A stretch of 64,000 bases of DNA from Hoeflea sp. 108 (GTDB lineage: Bacteria > Pseudomonadota > Alphaproteobacteria > Rhizobiales > Rhizobiaceae): assembly GCF_000372965.1 (NCBI RefSeq), contig NZ_KB890027.1, forward strand, positions 37,793-101,792, read 5' to 3'. Shown one piece after another: positions 45,128 to 55,391 of the stretch (position 1 is its first letter; each line of letters begins with the position of its first letter). The notes under the pieces are model-generated. The model saw nothing but the letters and a program-made list of their open reading frames with translations, was not told the origin of the DNA and searched no databases. Made by a program: the position numbers and the translations under genes.

Positions 45128-46027
45128 ATGGAAAAAGCGGATATCGAAGAGCTGCGAGGCAGGGTGGGTTGTGCGGCCGTGCTGGAGACCGGAGGGTTCG
45201 CGATCGACTTGAAGGAAAGCACGCGCAAGGCGGTGAAGTATCGCCGTGGCGATGACATCATCATCGTTATCCACGATGGCAAGGGCTGGTTTGATCCGCT
45301 CTCCGACGCCAAGGGTGATGTCTATTCGCTCGTTCAGCATCTGGACGGCGGCGATTTTCTGGAAGCGTTTGTGCAAGTCGCGTCCCTGGTCGGCTTCGAG
45401 CCCCGCGAGCCAGAATGGAAACGACAGTCGCGCGAGGCGGAACCTGACCAATCCATACCGGATCGTTGGGGTGCCCGGCGCAAGCCCTGGCGCGGGTCGG
45501 CAACCTGGCGATATCTGCGCGACGACCGGCACATTCCCGAACAGGTCCTCCGGGCAGCCATCGCCCAGGACCTTCTGCGGGAAGGGCCGCGTGGGAGCAT
45601 GTGGGCCGCTCATCAGGGTGCCGATGGCGTGGTCACCGGTTGGGAGGAACGTGGTCCCGAATGGCGCGGCTTTGCAACCGGCGGCAGCAAGGTCTTGTTC
45701 CGCTTCGGGTTCAAGGGCGCCGCTCGCATCTGCGTAACCGAAGCCGCCATCGATGCCATGAGCCTTGGCGCGATCGAGAAGGCCCGGCGCGATACGCTTT
45801 ATGTCAGCACTGGCGGCGGCTGGTCGCCGGCCACCGACGGCGCCATTCGCATGTTGGGGGAACGGCCCGATGTCCGCTTCGTCGCCGCGACCGATGCGAA
45901 CACGCAGGGCGAAGCGTTCGTGGCGCGGTTGCGTGAGCTTGCCGGTGAACTCTCCTGCGACTTCGAACGTCTGAAGCCGCGTGCGGAGGACTGGAATGCG
46001 ATGCTGAAGGAGGGGGCAATCGCCTGA
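45128..46027 (+). CDS. DUF3991/toprim-domain protein (plasmid primase-like)
   Basis: A 299-residue protein. The N-terminal half resembles DUF3991 (RKAVKYRRGDDIIIVIHDGKGWFDPLSDAKGDVYSLVQHL spans the family core). The C-terminal half is toprim-like, with an acidic strand ICVTEAAIDAMS and a later FVAATDANTQGE. Such proteins are frequent on rhizobial plasmids near relaxase or replication genes. ATG 45128 follows GGGAG by six bases; the longer frame from 45092 has no ribosome site. Confidence 0.8.
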   Translation: MEKADIEELRGRVGCAAVLETGGFAIDLKESTRKAVKYRRGDDIIIVIHDGKGWFDPLSDAKGDVYSLVQHLDGGDFLEAFVQVASLVGFEPREPEWKRQSREAEPDQSIPDRWGARRKPWRGSATWRYLRDDRHIPEQVLRAAIAQDLLREGPRGSMWAAHQGADGVVTGWEERGPEWRGFATGGSKVLFRFGFKGAARICVTEAAIDAMSLGAIEKARRDTLYVSTGGGWSPATDGAIRMLGERPDVRFVAATDANTQGEAFVARLRELAGELSCDFERLKPRAEDWNAMLKEGAIA

Positions 46028-46052
46028 TCGGGCAGACCGGCACCTCCAGCGC

Positions 46053-46246
46053 TCATGATGCGCGATCGAGGATCGCTGGCCCGACCTTCGCCGTCGTCAT
46101 CTCGATCCGCAATGGCGCGCCAAGTCTTGACGCGGCCTCCAGCTTCGCAGCTTCCACATCGGCCGACTTAGCTCTGGCGTGTAGATCTCCAAGATGATCT
46201 CGCCGGTAGCGACGAGGATTGGGGCGAAGACGAGTGCGCGGCTCAT
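46053..46246 (-). pseudogene. Small frameshifted hypothetical gene
   Basis: ATG 46246 reads MSRALVFAPILVATGEIILE and then switches frame to RAKSADVEAAKLEAASRLGA, ending at TGA 46053. The span of 194 bases is not a multiple of three. The two halves look like one small protein with a frameshift. No family is recognised. The rest of 46028-46489 holds no clear gene. Confidence 0.3.
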
Positions 46247-46489
46247 CGGCGGATCAGCCCGGGCATGCGGCCGAATTGGGGAGGAAGAAGAAGGAAATAA
46301 AACGAATGAAACCCGGCTGCCGCATACCCGCCAGCCGCGTCAAGTGTGAAGCTTCGCCCGGCTCCGCCGGCACTTGACCCGGCCGGACGGAGAGGCGGCC
46401 GCTGGGGAGGGGTCAGGAAGGGCTGAAGATGATGGTGATCCCCGAGGATGCGTCGCGCTCCAGTCCGACGAGGCTGAAGGAGCCCGCCA

Positions 46490-47095
46490 ATGAACCCCTC
46501 TTCTCCTATCCGCAAAGTCTACCAGGGTATTGCCGACCGCCGGCAGATGTTCCGCATGTTCGATCGCCACACGCAGCGCCCCAATCGTTTCGAGGATGCC
46601 GATGCCGGCCTCTATCGCGGGGAGTGGTTCGAGCTTACCGAGATCGAGCATGATTACATGTTCAACATCCTGCCGCCGCTCTTCATGAACGGCGAGATGT
46701 TCGCCATGCGGGAATTCCTGACGGGCTGCATCACCAGCGTCTTCTTCACCCTGAAGATCGACGACCGGATGCGGTTCTTCCACGCCTATTGCGACCTTGC
46801 CGACAAGGGTTCGCCCGCACACATGCGCGCCGCCATTGTCGAGCGGGAAAGCCGTCCAGTCCGTGCAATGACCCGCGAAGAGCGGATCGAGCATATCTGG
46901 AGTTCAAGCCACGACGAATACCGCGGCTATGCCGATTGGCGCTTTCCGCAGGCGCAGCGCGGGCGGCGAACGGTCCTGTTCTTCGGTCGCGACCGAAGCC
47001 GCGAGGTCAAGCTGCTCGACGACCTCACGGATGCGGAGATCGCAGCCAAGCTGCCGGTGCATCTGCGCTACCTCCCCGACGCAATCGCGGCATGA
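46490..47095 (+). CDS. DUF1419 protein
   Basis: A 201-residue protein with the family opening RKVYQGIADRRQMFRMFDRH, then LYRGEWFELTEIEHDYMF and FAMREFLTG. The function is unknown; DUF1419 is largely confined to rhizobial plasmids and islands, which supports the assignment of this block. Six bases (AGGAGC) precede its start. Confidence 0.8.
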   Translation: MNPSSPIRKVYQGIADRRQMFRMFDRHTQRPNRFEDADAGLYRGEWFELTEIEHDYMFNILPPLFMNGEMFAMREFLTGCITSVFFTLKIDDRMRFFHAYCDLADKGSPAHMRAAIVERESRPVRAMTREERIEHIWSSSHDEYRGYADWRFPQAQRGRRTVLFFGRDRSREVKLLDDLTDAEIAAKLPVHLRYLPDAIAA

Positions 47096-47107
47096 GGGGA
47101 GGAGGCG

Positions 47108-47509
47108 ATGTTCACCTTTTCCGTGACGGATGTCCGCGTCGTGATGATGCGCGGGCGGCTCGACGCCTACGTCAACGGCGGCTTCCGCAATCCTCATTAT
47201 GGGCTTTATCCCGGCCGTGATGAAAAGCCCGGTGTCTGGCTGGTCGGCGACGAGGGCGTCTACATCCTCTCCAACGGCAAGCTCGCGGAAGGGCAGCGTC
47301 CGTTCGTCGTCTATGCCGAAGAGTGCAACCCGAAGACCAACCCCGATTACTGGCACTACAAGCGTCAGCATTTCGGCGGGGATGACGGAATCGAGTTTCT
47401 CGATGGCTTCATGCTCGTGAAGCTGATCGCGGCCAGGCCCGGCTGCACGCATCTGAAGATCGTCTTGCAGCCGAACTCGATGCAGCTCCTCGCAGTCCAG
47501 CAGGACTAG
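47108..47509 (+). CDS. DUF3085 protein
   Basis: A 133-residue protein containing NGGFRNPHYGLYPGRDEKPG and VWLVGDEGVYILSNGKL, the DUF3085 core. Function unknown. It follows DUF1419 by 12 bases with GAGGAGG upstream, so they form an operon. Confidence 0.8.
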   Translation: MFTFSVTDVRVVMMRGRLDAYVNGGFRNPHYGLYPGRDEKPGVWLVGDEGVYILSNGKLAEGQRPFVVYAEECNPKTNPDYWHYKRQHFGGDDGIEFLDGFMLVKLIAARPGCTHLKIVLQPNSMQLLAVQQD

Positions 47510-47632
47510 CATTTCCGCGATGGGCGCCGTCTGGCGGCCGCTCGCACCCCAATCCCGAACATCCGCACATGTCGAGCCTGCTGGAGGACACCAGCGGAGC
47601 GGCGAAGTGCGCCTTCAGCTAGGAGAAACAAC

Positions 47633-50600
47633 ATGTCGCACGACGACCCTTTCACCATCGATCTTTTCGGCAATACAGCCCTTTCGTCCGGTCTCGGTCT
47701 TGGCGTGATGGCCTTTGCCGGCAACTTTGAACCCGACGACGATCCCGACCCATCGTCCCCGGCGCCGGCGATGCCGATCGCAGCTGCCGCCCGCGCACCC
47801 TCCAAGCCCGTCCGGGAACGTGGTTCGAACTTCTATCTCACCGACGACCGAGGTCTCGCGCAGGGCTGGAAGGAGCGCGCCCGCGACAACGTTGCTGCGA
47901 TCCGGCTCGCGGCGAAAATCGACGCGGATGAGCGCCCGGCGACCGCTGAAGAACAAGCGCAACTGATCCGTTTCACAGGTTTCGGTGCGTCCGATCTAGC
48001 CAATGGCGTCTTTCGCCGGCCTGGCGAGATCGATTTCCGCAAGGGCTGGGATGAAATTAGCATCGATCTGGAGGATGCCGTCGGCGAGAGCGATTATGCT
48101 TCCCTCGCACGCTGCACCCAGTACGCCCATTTTACGCCGGAGTTCATCGTCCGGGCGATCTGGTCGGGTCTCAAGCGCATGGGATGGCGCGGCGGGCGTG
48201 TACTGGAGCCAGGCATTGGCACGGGGCTGTTTGCAGCGCTCATGCCGGAAGGCCTGCGCGACGTCTCCCATGTCACCGGCATCGAGCTCGATCCGGTCAC
48301 GGCGCGCATCGCCCGGCTGTTGCAGCCGCAGGCGCGCATCGTCACCGCCGATTTCGCCCGCACGGAATTGCCATCGAGCTTCGATCTCGCCATCGGAAAT
48401 CCGCCCTTTTCCGACCGAACGGTCCGTTCCGACCGGGCCTATCGATCGCTGTCCTTGCGCCTGCACGACTACTTCATCGCGCGGTCGATCGACCTGTTGA
48501 AGCCGGGCGGCTTCGCGGCCTTCGTCACCAGCTCGGGCACGATGGACAAGGCCGACCGCAGCGCGCGTAAGCATATCGCGAAGTCGTCGGACCTGATCGC
48601 TGCGGTCCGGCTGCCCGAGGGAAGTTTCCGCGCGGACGCCGGGACGGATGTCGTTGTCGACATCCTGTTTTTCCGCAAGCGCAAGTCGGGCGAGCCGGAA
48701 GGCGACCAGTCCTGGCTTGACACCGAGGAGGTCCGGCCGGCCACAGCCGATGAGGGCGCGATCCGTGTCAACCGCTGGTTGGCGCGCCACCCGGATTTTG
48801 TGCTCGGCACGCATGCGCTGACCTCTGGTCCCTTCGGCGAGACCTACACATGCGTGCCCCGCGACGGCGAGAATCTTCATGCGGCCTTGTCGGTCGCCGT
48901 CAATCTCCTTCCGGAAGACCGCTATGACGGCGAACCCTCGGAAATCGATCCTGATCTGGATGGAGCGGGCAATCAGACCGGCGTCGATCTGCCCAATGGC
49001 CGGCATGTGCGTGAAGGGAGCTTCTTCTTCGACAACGCACGCGGCCTGATGCAAATCATCGACGGCGAGCCGGTTGCGATCAAGGCGCGCAAGGGCCGGG
49101 GCGGCGACGGCATTCCCGAAAAGCACGTCCGCATCATCCGCAAGCTTATCCCGGTCCGCGATGCGGTGCGCGAGGTGCTGAAAGCCCAGGAACTGGACCA
49201 GCCCTGTCAAGGTATTCAGTTCAGGCTGCGCATTGCCTGGTCGAGTTTCGTTCGTGACTTCGGACCGATCAACCACACCACCGTCTCGATCAGCGAGGAC
49301 GTGGAGACCGGCGAGACGCGCGAAAGCCATCGGCGTCCCAATCTCCAGCCCTTCCTCGACGACCCCGATTGCTGGCTGGTCGCCTCGATCGAGGACTACG
49401 ATCTCGAAAACGACACGGCCAGACCCGGACCGATTTTCACGGAGCGCGTTATCTCTCCGCCGGCGCCGCCGGTGATTTCCAGCGCGGCCGACGCGCTCGC
49501 CGTCGTTCTCAATGAACGGGGCCGGGTCGATGTCGATCATATCGCCGAGCTGCTGCACTGTGATCCGCAGGACGTTGTCTCCGAGCTTGGCAGCGCGATC
49601 TTCCAGGACCCCGCCGACGGCTCGTGGCAGATGGCTGATGCCTATCTGTCAGGCCATGTCCGCGACAAGCTGAAGGTCGCGGAAGCCGCTGCCCTTCTCG
49701 ATCCAGTCTACGAGCGCAACGTCACGGCCCTGCAGGGCGTGCAGCCGGTCGATCTTCGCCCGTCCGACATCACCGCGCGTCTCGGCGCGCCGTGGATCCC
49801 CGCCCTCGATGTAGTGGCCTTCGTCAAGGAGACAATGAACGTCGACATCAAGATCCATCATATGCCGGAACTGGCTTCCTGGACTGTCGATGCGCGCCAG
49901 CTTGGTTATCTCGCCGTCGGCACATCGGAATGGGGGACCGGCCGCCGGCATGCAGGTGAGCTGCTGACTGATGCGCTTAACAGTCGCGTGCCGCAGATCT
50001 TCGACACGATCAAGGACGGCGACAGCGAACGGCGCGTGCTCAACGTCGTTGATACCGAGGCAGCCAAGGAGAAGCTCCACAAGATCAAGGAGGCCTTCCA
50101 GCGCTGGATCTGGTCCGATCCCGACCGCACCGACCGGTTGGCCCGTGTTTACAATGACCGCTTCAACAACATCGCGCCACGAGCGTTCGACGGTTCCCAT
50201 CTGAAGCTTCCAGGCGCCTCGGGCGCCTTTTCTCTTTATGGGCATCAGATGTGTGGAATCTGGCGCATCGTGTCGGCCGGTTCGACCTATCTCGCCCACG
50301 CCGTCGGTGCCGGTAAGACGATGACGATGGCGGCCGCCATCATGGAGCAGCGCCGTCTCGGCCTGATCGCCAAGGCTATGCTCACCGTGCCCGGCCACTG
50401 CCTGGCGCAGGTGGCGCGCGAGTTCCTGGCGCTCTATCCGACCGCGAGGATCCTGGTCGCCGACGACACCAACTTCACCAAGGACAAGCGTGCGCGCTTC
50501 TTGTCGCGGGCGGCAACCGCGACCTGGGACGCGATCATCATCACGCATTCCGCCTTCAAGTTCATCGGCGTCCCGTCTGCCTTCGAACAGCAGATGATCC

Positions 50601-52729
50601 ATGACGAGCTGGAGCTCTACGAAACGCTCCTGACCAAGGTCGAAGGTGATGACCGTGTCTCGCGCAAACGCCTCGAGCGCCTGAAGGAGGGCCTGCAGGA
50701 GCGGCTCGAAGCACTCTCCACCCGCAAGGACGATCTTCTCACCATTGCCGAGATCGGCGTGGACCAGATCATCGTCGATGAGGCGCAGGAATTCCGCAAG
50801 CTCTCCTTCGCCACCAATATGTCGACGCTCAAGGGGGTCGATCCGAACGGCTCGCAGCGCGCATGGGACCTTTATGTGAAGTCCCGCTTCATCGAAACCA
50901 GGAACCCGGGTCGGGCGCTCGTCCTTGCCTCCGGAACCGCGATTACCAACACCCTTGGAGAGATGTTCTCTGTCCAGCGGCTGATGGATCACGCTGCGCT
51001 GATGGAACGCGGACTGCACGAGTTCGATGCCTGGGCGAGCACCTTTGGCGATACGACCACGGAATTGGAGCTTCAGCCATCCGGCAAATACAAGCCGGTT
51101 TCGCGCTTTGCCAGCTTCGTCAACGTCCCCGAGCTGATCGCCATGTTCCGCTCTTTCGCTGACGTGGTGATGCCGGAGGATCTGCGCCAATTCGTGAAGG
51201 TGCCGGCGATCTCCACGGGCAAGCGCCAGATCATCACATCTAAGCCGACGCAGGCCTTCAAACACTACCAGATGGTCCTGGCCGCGCGTATCGCGGAAAT
51301 CGAGAAGCGTGACCGGCCTCCTGAACCCGGCGATGACATCCTGCTCTCGGTGATCACTGATGGTCGCCATGCTGCGATCGACCTGCGTCTGGTCGACGCC
51401 GACAATGACAATGAGGCGGACAACAAGCTCAATGCCCTCATCTCGAACGCATTCGATATTTGGAGGGCGACGGCCGGCAACGCCTATGTTCGCCATGACG
51501 GCAAGCCTTTCGAACTGCCGGGCGCCGCGCAGATGATCTTCAGCGATCTCGGCACGATCAGCGTCGAGAAGAGCAGGGGTTTTTCCGCCTATCGCTGGAT
51601 CCGTGACGAACTCATCCGCATGGGCGTGCCAGCCGGCGAGATTGCTTTCATGCAGGACTATAAAAAGTCGGAGGCCAAGCAGCGTCTGTTCGGCGACGTG
51701 CGCGCCGGCAAGGTCCGCTTCCTGATCGGCAGTTCCGAGACGATGGGCACCGGCGTCAATGCGCAACTGAGGCTCAAGGCGCTCCACCATCTCGACGTGC
51801 CCTGGCTCCCGTCGCAGATCGAGCAACGCGAGGGTCGCATCGTCCGTCAGGGCAACCAGCACGACGAGGTCGATATCTTCGCTTACGCTACCGAAGGTTC
51901 GCTCGACGCCACCATGTGGCAGAACAACGAGCGCAAGGCCCGCTTCATCGCCGCGGCGCTCTCCGGTGATACCTCCGTGCGGCGTCTCGAAGATCTCGGT
52001 GAGGGCCAGGCCAACCAGTTCGCCATAGCCAAGGCCATCGCGTCCGGCGATCAGCGCTTGATGCAGAAGGCTGGGCTTGAAGCCGACATCGCCCGGCTGG
52101 AGCGGCTGCGCGCCGCTCATATCGACGATCAGCACTCCGTTCGCCGGCAGCTTCGCGACGCCGAGCGCGATATCGAGCTCTGCACGCGGCGGATTACTGA
52201 AATCGGCCAGGATATCGAGATTTTGGTTCCGACCGCCGGGGAGGCATTCACCATGACGGTGGTCGGCAAAGTCTACACCGAACGCAAGGAGGCAGGTCGC
52301 GCACTCATGAAGGAGATCCTGACCCTGGTGCAGCTTCAGCATGAAGGCGAGAGCATCATCGGCTCTGTCGGCGGTTTCGATCTCGAATATGACGGCCAGC
52401 GCTTCGGCAAGGACGGCTATCGTTATACCACCATGCTGATGCGCACCGGCGCCGATACCGAAATCGAACTTGCCATGACGGTCACGCCGCTCGGAGCGAT
52501 TTCGCGACTCGAACACTCGCTCGACGATTTCGAGGGCGAACGCGAGCGGTATCGCCAGCGTCTCGCTGATGCCCGCCGCAGGCTCGCATCGTACCAGTCG
52601 AGGGACAATGGTGCCGAGTTTGCCTTCGCCGGCGAACTGGCCGACAAGCGGCGGCAGCTTGGCAAGATAGAGGCGGCCCTGTCGGCGGATGTGGAAACAT
52701 CTGCTGAACCTTTGCAGGATGCCGCATAG
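47633..52729 (+). CDS. DarB-like giant protein: N6-adenine methylase domain plus SF2 helicase
   Basis: A 1698-residue protein. The N-terminal third has an S-adenosylmethionine motif (LEPGIGTGLFAAL, about residue 190) and the adenine methylase motif IGNPPFSD (about 255). The second half is a superfamily-2 helicase: AHAVGAGKTMTMAA (about 885), IIVDEAQE (about 1045), SGTAITNT and QREGRIVRQGNQ (about 1395). A coiled-coil tail follows. The layout matches P1 DarB-type proteins, which protect incoming DNA from type I restriction. It is the largest gene of the block. A long open frame antisense to it is a codon-bias shadow. Confidence 0.85.
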   Translation: MSHDDPFTIDLFGNTALSSGLGLGVMAFAGNFEPDDDPDPSSPAPAMPIAAAARAPSKPVRERGSNFYLTDDRGLAQGWKERARDNVAAIRLAAKIDADERPATAEEQAQLIRFTGFGASDLANGVFRRPGEIDFRKGWDEISIDLEDAVGESDYASLARCTQYAHFTPEFIVRAIWSGLKRMGWRGGRVLEPGIGTGLFAALMPEGLRDVSHVTGIELDPVTARIARLLQPQARIVTADFARTELPSSFDLAIGNPPFSDRTVRSDRAYRSLSLRLHDYFIARSIDLLKPGGFAAFVTSSGTMDKADRSARKHIAKSSDLIAAVRLPEGSFRADAGTDVVVDILFFRKRKSGEPEGDQSWLDTEEVRPATADEGAIRVNRWLARHPDFVLGTHALTSGPFGETYTCVPRDGENLHAALSVAVNLLPEDRYDGEPSEIDPDLDGAGNQTGVDLPNGRHVREGSFFFDNARGLMQIIDGEPVAIKARKGRGGDGIPEKHVRIIRKLIPVRDAVREVLKAQELDQPCQGIQFRLRIAWSSFVRDFGPINHTTVSISEDVETGETRESHRRPNLQPFLDDPDCWLVASIEDYDLENDTARPGPIFTERVISPPAPPVISSAADALAVVLNERGRVDVDHIAELLHCDPQDVVSELGSAIFQDPADGSWQMADAYLSGHVRDKLKVAEAAALLDPVYERNVTALQGVQPVDLRPSDITARLGAPWIPALDVVAFVKETMNVDIKIHHMPELASWTVDARQLGYLAVGTSEWGTGRRHAGELLTDALNSRVPQIFDTIKDGDSERRVLNVVDTEAAKEKLHKIKEAFQRWIWSDPDRTDRLARVYNDRFNNIAPRAFDGSHLKLPGASGAFSLYGHQMCGIWRIVSAGSTYLAHAVGAGKTMTMAAAIMEQRRLGLIAKAMLTVPGHCLAQVAREFLALYPTARILVADDTNFTKDKRARFLSRAATATWDAIIITHSAFKFIGVPSAFEQQMIHDELELYETLLTKVEGDDRVSRKRLERLKEGLQERLEALSTRKDDLLTIAEIGVDQIIVDEAQEFRKLSFATNMSTLKGVDPNGSQRAWDLYVKSRFIETRNPGRALVLASGTAITNTLGEMFSVQRLMDHAALMERGLHEFDAWASTFGDTTTELELQPSGKYKPVSRFASFVNVPELIAMFRSFADVVMPEDLRQFVKVPAISTGKRQIITSKPTQAFKHYQMVLAARIAEIEKRDRPPEPGDDILLSVITDGRHAAIDLRLVDADNDNEADNKLNALISNAFDIWRATAGNAYVRHDGKPFELPGAAQMIFSDLGTISVEKSRGFSAYRWIRDELIRMGVPAGEIAFMQDYKKSEAKQRLFGDVRAGKVRFLIGSSETMGTGVNAQLRLKALHHLDVPWLPSQIEQREGRIVRQGNQHDEVDIFAYATEGSLDATMWQNNERKARFIAAALSGDTSVRRLEDLGEGQANQFAIAKAIASGDQRLMQKAGLEADIARLERLRAAHIDDQHSVRRQLRDAERDIELCTRRITEIGQDIEILVPTAGEAFTMTVVGKVYTERKEAGRALMKEILTLVQLQHEGESIIGSVGGFDLEYDGQRFGKDGYRYTTMLMRTGADTEIELAMTVTPLGAISRLEHSLDDFEGERERYRQRLADARRRLASYQSRDNGAEFAFAGELADKRRQLGKIEAALSADVETSAEPLQDAA

Positions 52730-53085
52730 TCGATTCACTCCCCTCAGTCCCTCCGTGAAATGGCCGAGTGGCAGATATCCGGCTCTCGCATGTCGCAGCG
52801 GGGATGTTCTTTGAGAGGAGGAGGAGGGAAAAAGAAAAAGGAGGATGAGGAATCCGCTCGCAGATCGGTCGGACCGCTGACGCTTGCGCTCAACCGCGCC
52901 GGCTCGCGATCCCGGCCGCGTCGGCCTTCGCAAGGCTGTTAGCCCCGCTTGTCCTGCCGGGCAGGGATGCTCGGCCGCAGTTGCACCGGTCCGTCCGCTC
53001 CGCGGGCCAGGGGGTGTCTTCGGGAAGAAGACGAAGAAGGACGCAGCGATTGGCTGTGTCCGGCAACCCCGTGAGGAGCATTTCC
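52730..53085 (+). other. GC-rich leader before parB-like gene
   Basis: The 356 bases have no gene. CGGTCGGACCGCTG (about 52865-52878) and its imperfect inverse (CACCGGTCCGTCCG, about 52983-52996) can pair across about 105 bases. A purine-rich AGGAGGAGG run is also present near 52818-52826. Confidence 0.45.
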
Positions 53086-54825
53086 ATGGAACTGAAGTTT
53101 GTCGATCCGCGCGCGCTGAAGGGAAACCCCGACAAGGCGCGTCGTTCCAAGTCCAGTCCGCAGGCTGACGCATTGCTGCTGGCGACGATCCGCGCCGTCG
53201 GTATCGTGCAGCCGCCTGTCGTTGCACCGGAATCCGATGGTGGCAACGGCTTCGTCATCGATGCCGGCCATCGCCGCGTCAAGCAGGCCATCGCCGCAGG
53301 CCTTGAAGAGATCGCCGTGCTGGTGATCGAGCGTGCCGAGGATGGCGGCGCAATGCGCTCGCTCGCAGAAACGCTGGCGCATGAGCAGCTCAATCCCGTC
53401 GATCAGTGGCGGGCGATCGAGCGCCTGGTCGCGCTCGGCTGGACCGAGGAAGCGATCGCTGTCGCCTTGGCCTTGCCGGTTCGCCAGATCCGCAAGCTGC
53501 GTCTGCTCGCCAATGTCCTACCGGCGATGCTCGACCAGATGGCCAAAGGCGACATGCCCAATGAGAGCCAGCTGCGCACCATCGCGTCGGCCTCGCTCGA
53601 CGACCAGAAGGAGGTCTGGAAGAAGCATAAGCCCTCGAAGGCCGACCCGCAGGTCTCCTGGTGGAGTGTCGCGCAAGGCCTACAGAAGACCCGCATGTAT
53701 GCCCGCGATGCGAGCTTCGGCGAGGATCTCGCCCAGGCCTACGGCATTGCCTGGGTCGAGGACCTGTTTGCACCGGCCGATCAGGACAGCCGCTACACGA
53801 CCGACGTCGAGGCATTCCTGGGCGCGCAGCAGGAGTGGATGACGCAGAACCTGCCCAAGAAGGGGGTCATCACCGAGACCAACAACTGGGGCCAGCCGGA
53901 ACTGCCGAAGAAGGCGGAGCGCGTCTATGGCAAGCCGGGCAAGTCCGACCATACGGCCCTGTACCTAGACCGCGAGGGGAAGGTTCAGACGGTGCACTTC
54001 CGCATGGCGGAGGCGAAGAAGCCGAAGAAGGGCGAACAGCCGGCGGGCGAGGGTGACGATACTGCGATCGTCGTGAAGACCCGCCCCGATGTCACCCGCA
54101 AGGGCATCGAAATGATCGGTGATCTGCGCACCGATGCTCTGCATGAAGCGCTGTCGCGGGCTCCGATCGAGGACGACACGTTGATGGCGTTGTTGGTCCT
54201 GGCGTTCGCGGGACAGAACGTGACGGTGGCGTCCGGCACGCGCGACATCTCCTACTACGGGGCGGCCGGCCTTGGCGAACATGCCGCGCGCCTGTTCGAC
54301 GAGGAGGGCAAGCTCGACTTCGACATGGAAACGCTTCGGGTTGCCGTGCGCTCGCTGCTGATCGACGTCTTGTCGTGCAGGGAAAACCGTTCGGACAGTG
54401 GCATCGTTTCCCGCGTTGCTGGCGATGTGATCGGCGCCGACGGCTTCCTGCCGAACATGGGCACGGAGGAGTTCCTCTCCTGCCTGTCGCGACCGGCGCT
54501 GGAGGCGTCGTGCGCCGACACGTCGGTTCTTCCCCGGCAGAAGATCAAGGACACCCGCGCGGCCCTGGTCGAGCACTTCAAGGAAGGTCGCTTCGTCCAT
54601 CCGTCGGCGCTGTTCGGTCCCGACCAGACCAAGCTCGCGTCGTGGCTGAAGAAAAACGAGCGCGTCGAGCAGCCTGAAGATGACGGCACGCCGGAAGGCG
54701 AGGACGAGCTCGACGGCGATGCGGTCGTCGAGCCGGCGCATGACTATGTCGATGAAGATCAGGCTGCGGCCGACCAGGACCTCACCGACGAGCAGCGCGA
54801 GGCCTACAAGGTGGCCGCCGAGTAA
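53086..54825 (+). CDS. ParB/RepB/Spo0J-domain protein (plasmid type)
   Basis: A 579-residue protein. The N-terminal ParB nuclease-like/CTPase domain has IVQPPVVAPE and DAGHRRVKQA; HEQLNPVDQWRAIERL and a helix-turn-helix (WTEEAIAVALALPVRQIRKL) follow. The C-terminal 350 residues are not recognised. There is no ParA next to it, so a solitary regulator or DNA-processing role fits better than classical partition. ATG 53086 follows GAGGAG. Confidence 0.85.
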   Translation: MELKFVDPRALKGNPDKARRSKSSPQADALLLATIRAVGIVQPPVVAPESDGGNGFVIDAGHRRVKQAIAAGLEEIAVLVIERAEDGGAMRSLAETLAHEQLNPVDQWRAIERLVALGWTEEAIAVALALPVRQIRKLRLLANVLPAMLDQMAKGDMPNESQLRTIASASLDDQKEVWKKHKPSKADPQVSWWSVAQGLQKTRMYARDASFGEDLAQAYGIAWVEDLFAPADQDSRYTTDVEAFLGAQQEWMTQNLPKKGVITETNNWGQPELPKKAERVYGKPGKSDHTALYLDREGKVQTVHFRMAEAKKPKKGEQPAGEGDDTAIVVKTRPDVTRKGIEMIGDLRTDALHEALSRAPIEDDTLMALLVLAFAGQNVTVASGTRDISYYGAAGLGEHAARLFDEEGKLDFDMETLRVAVRSLLIDVLSCRENRSDSGIVSRVAGDVIGADGFLPNMGTEEFLSCLSRPALEASCADTSVLPRQKIKDTRAALVEHFKEGRFVHPSALFGPDQTKLASWLKKNERVEQPEDDGTPEGEDELDGDAVVEPAHDYVDEDQAAADQDLTDEQREAYKVAAE

Positions 54826-54914
54826 GCGTCACACCCTCTCTTCCGAACGACCATCCCGCCGCCGGTGCATCACCGGCGGCGGTTCTGTTTTCCACTCAAC
54901 ACCACGGAGAAACC

Positions 54915-55391
54915 ATGTCCGCTCAGTTGATCTACGACCTCGTGCCCCTGGGCTCGACCCTGACATATTCCGACCGCTCCCCGCGCCCGCCGGAACGCCA
55001 CCGCAAGAAGCTTGCCGCCTGGGAGACCCGCAACTCGGGCGGTCGCCTGATCCGCAAACAGGCCGGAGTACGTGTCGGCAACATTACGATCCCTGCCTCC
55101 ATCACCCTCCACGAGGGGGACTATGGCAGCCAGGGGACGATTGTCCTGCGCGTCCACCGGACGTTTTCGGTGAACAGCGACCTCAAGTTCGCGGTCAAGG
55201 AACGGCCCGCGATCGGCTCGGTTCTCGTCCTCGATCGGGCCGGCGACGATGCCGAGCTTGTCCATCTTGCCGCCGATCGCACCGCCGCCGCGGAATGGCT
55301 GACCCGCCACGGTTATCCAAATGCCGTGCTGCAGGAAATCACGGCCGATACGGAAGCGGCGGACAGTGTCGAGGGGAGGGCAGCGGCATGA
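54915..55391 (+). CDS. Hypothetical protein of plasmid block
   Basis: A 158-residue protein, not recognised. It is basic at the N-terminus (ERHRKKLAAW) and then shows beta-rich alternation (GNITIPASITLHEGDYGSQG). CACGGAGAAACC precedes the ATG. Its stop overlaps the DUF7007-like start (ATGA), so they are coupled. Confidence 0.65.
   Translation: MSAQLIYDLVPLGSTLTYSDRSPRPPERHRKKLAAWETRNSGGRLIRKQAGVRVGNITIPASITLHEGDYGSQGTIVLRVHRTFSVNSDLKFAVKERPAIGSVLVLDRAGDDAELVHLAADRTAAAEWLTRHGYPNAVLQEITADTEAADSVEGRAAA

Noticed and set aside
49649..53227. 1192-codon open frame on the minus strand
   Set aside because: It is antisense to the DarB-like gene, has no recognisable domain and arises from codon bias in GC-rich DNA.
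53086..54825. Plasmid partition parAB/repABC origin
   Set aside because: No ParA, RepA or RepC homologue lies beside the ParB-like gene, so an origin cannot be claimed.
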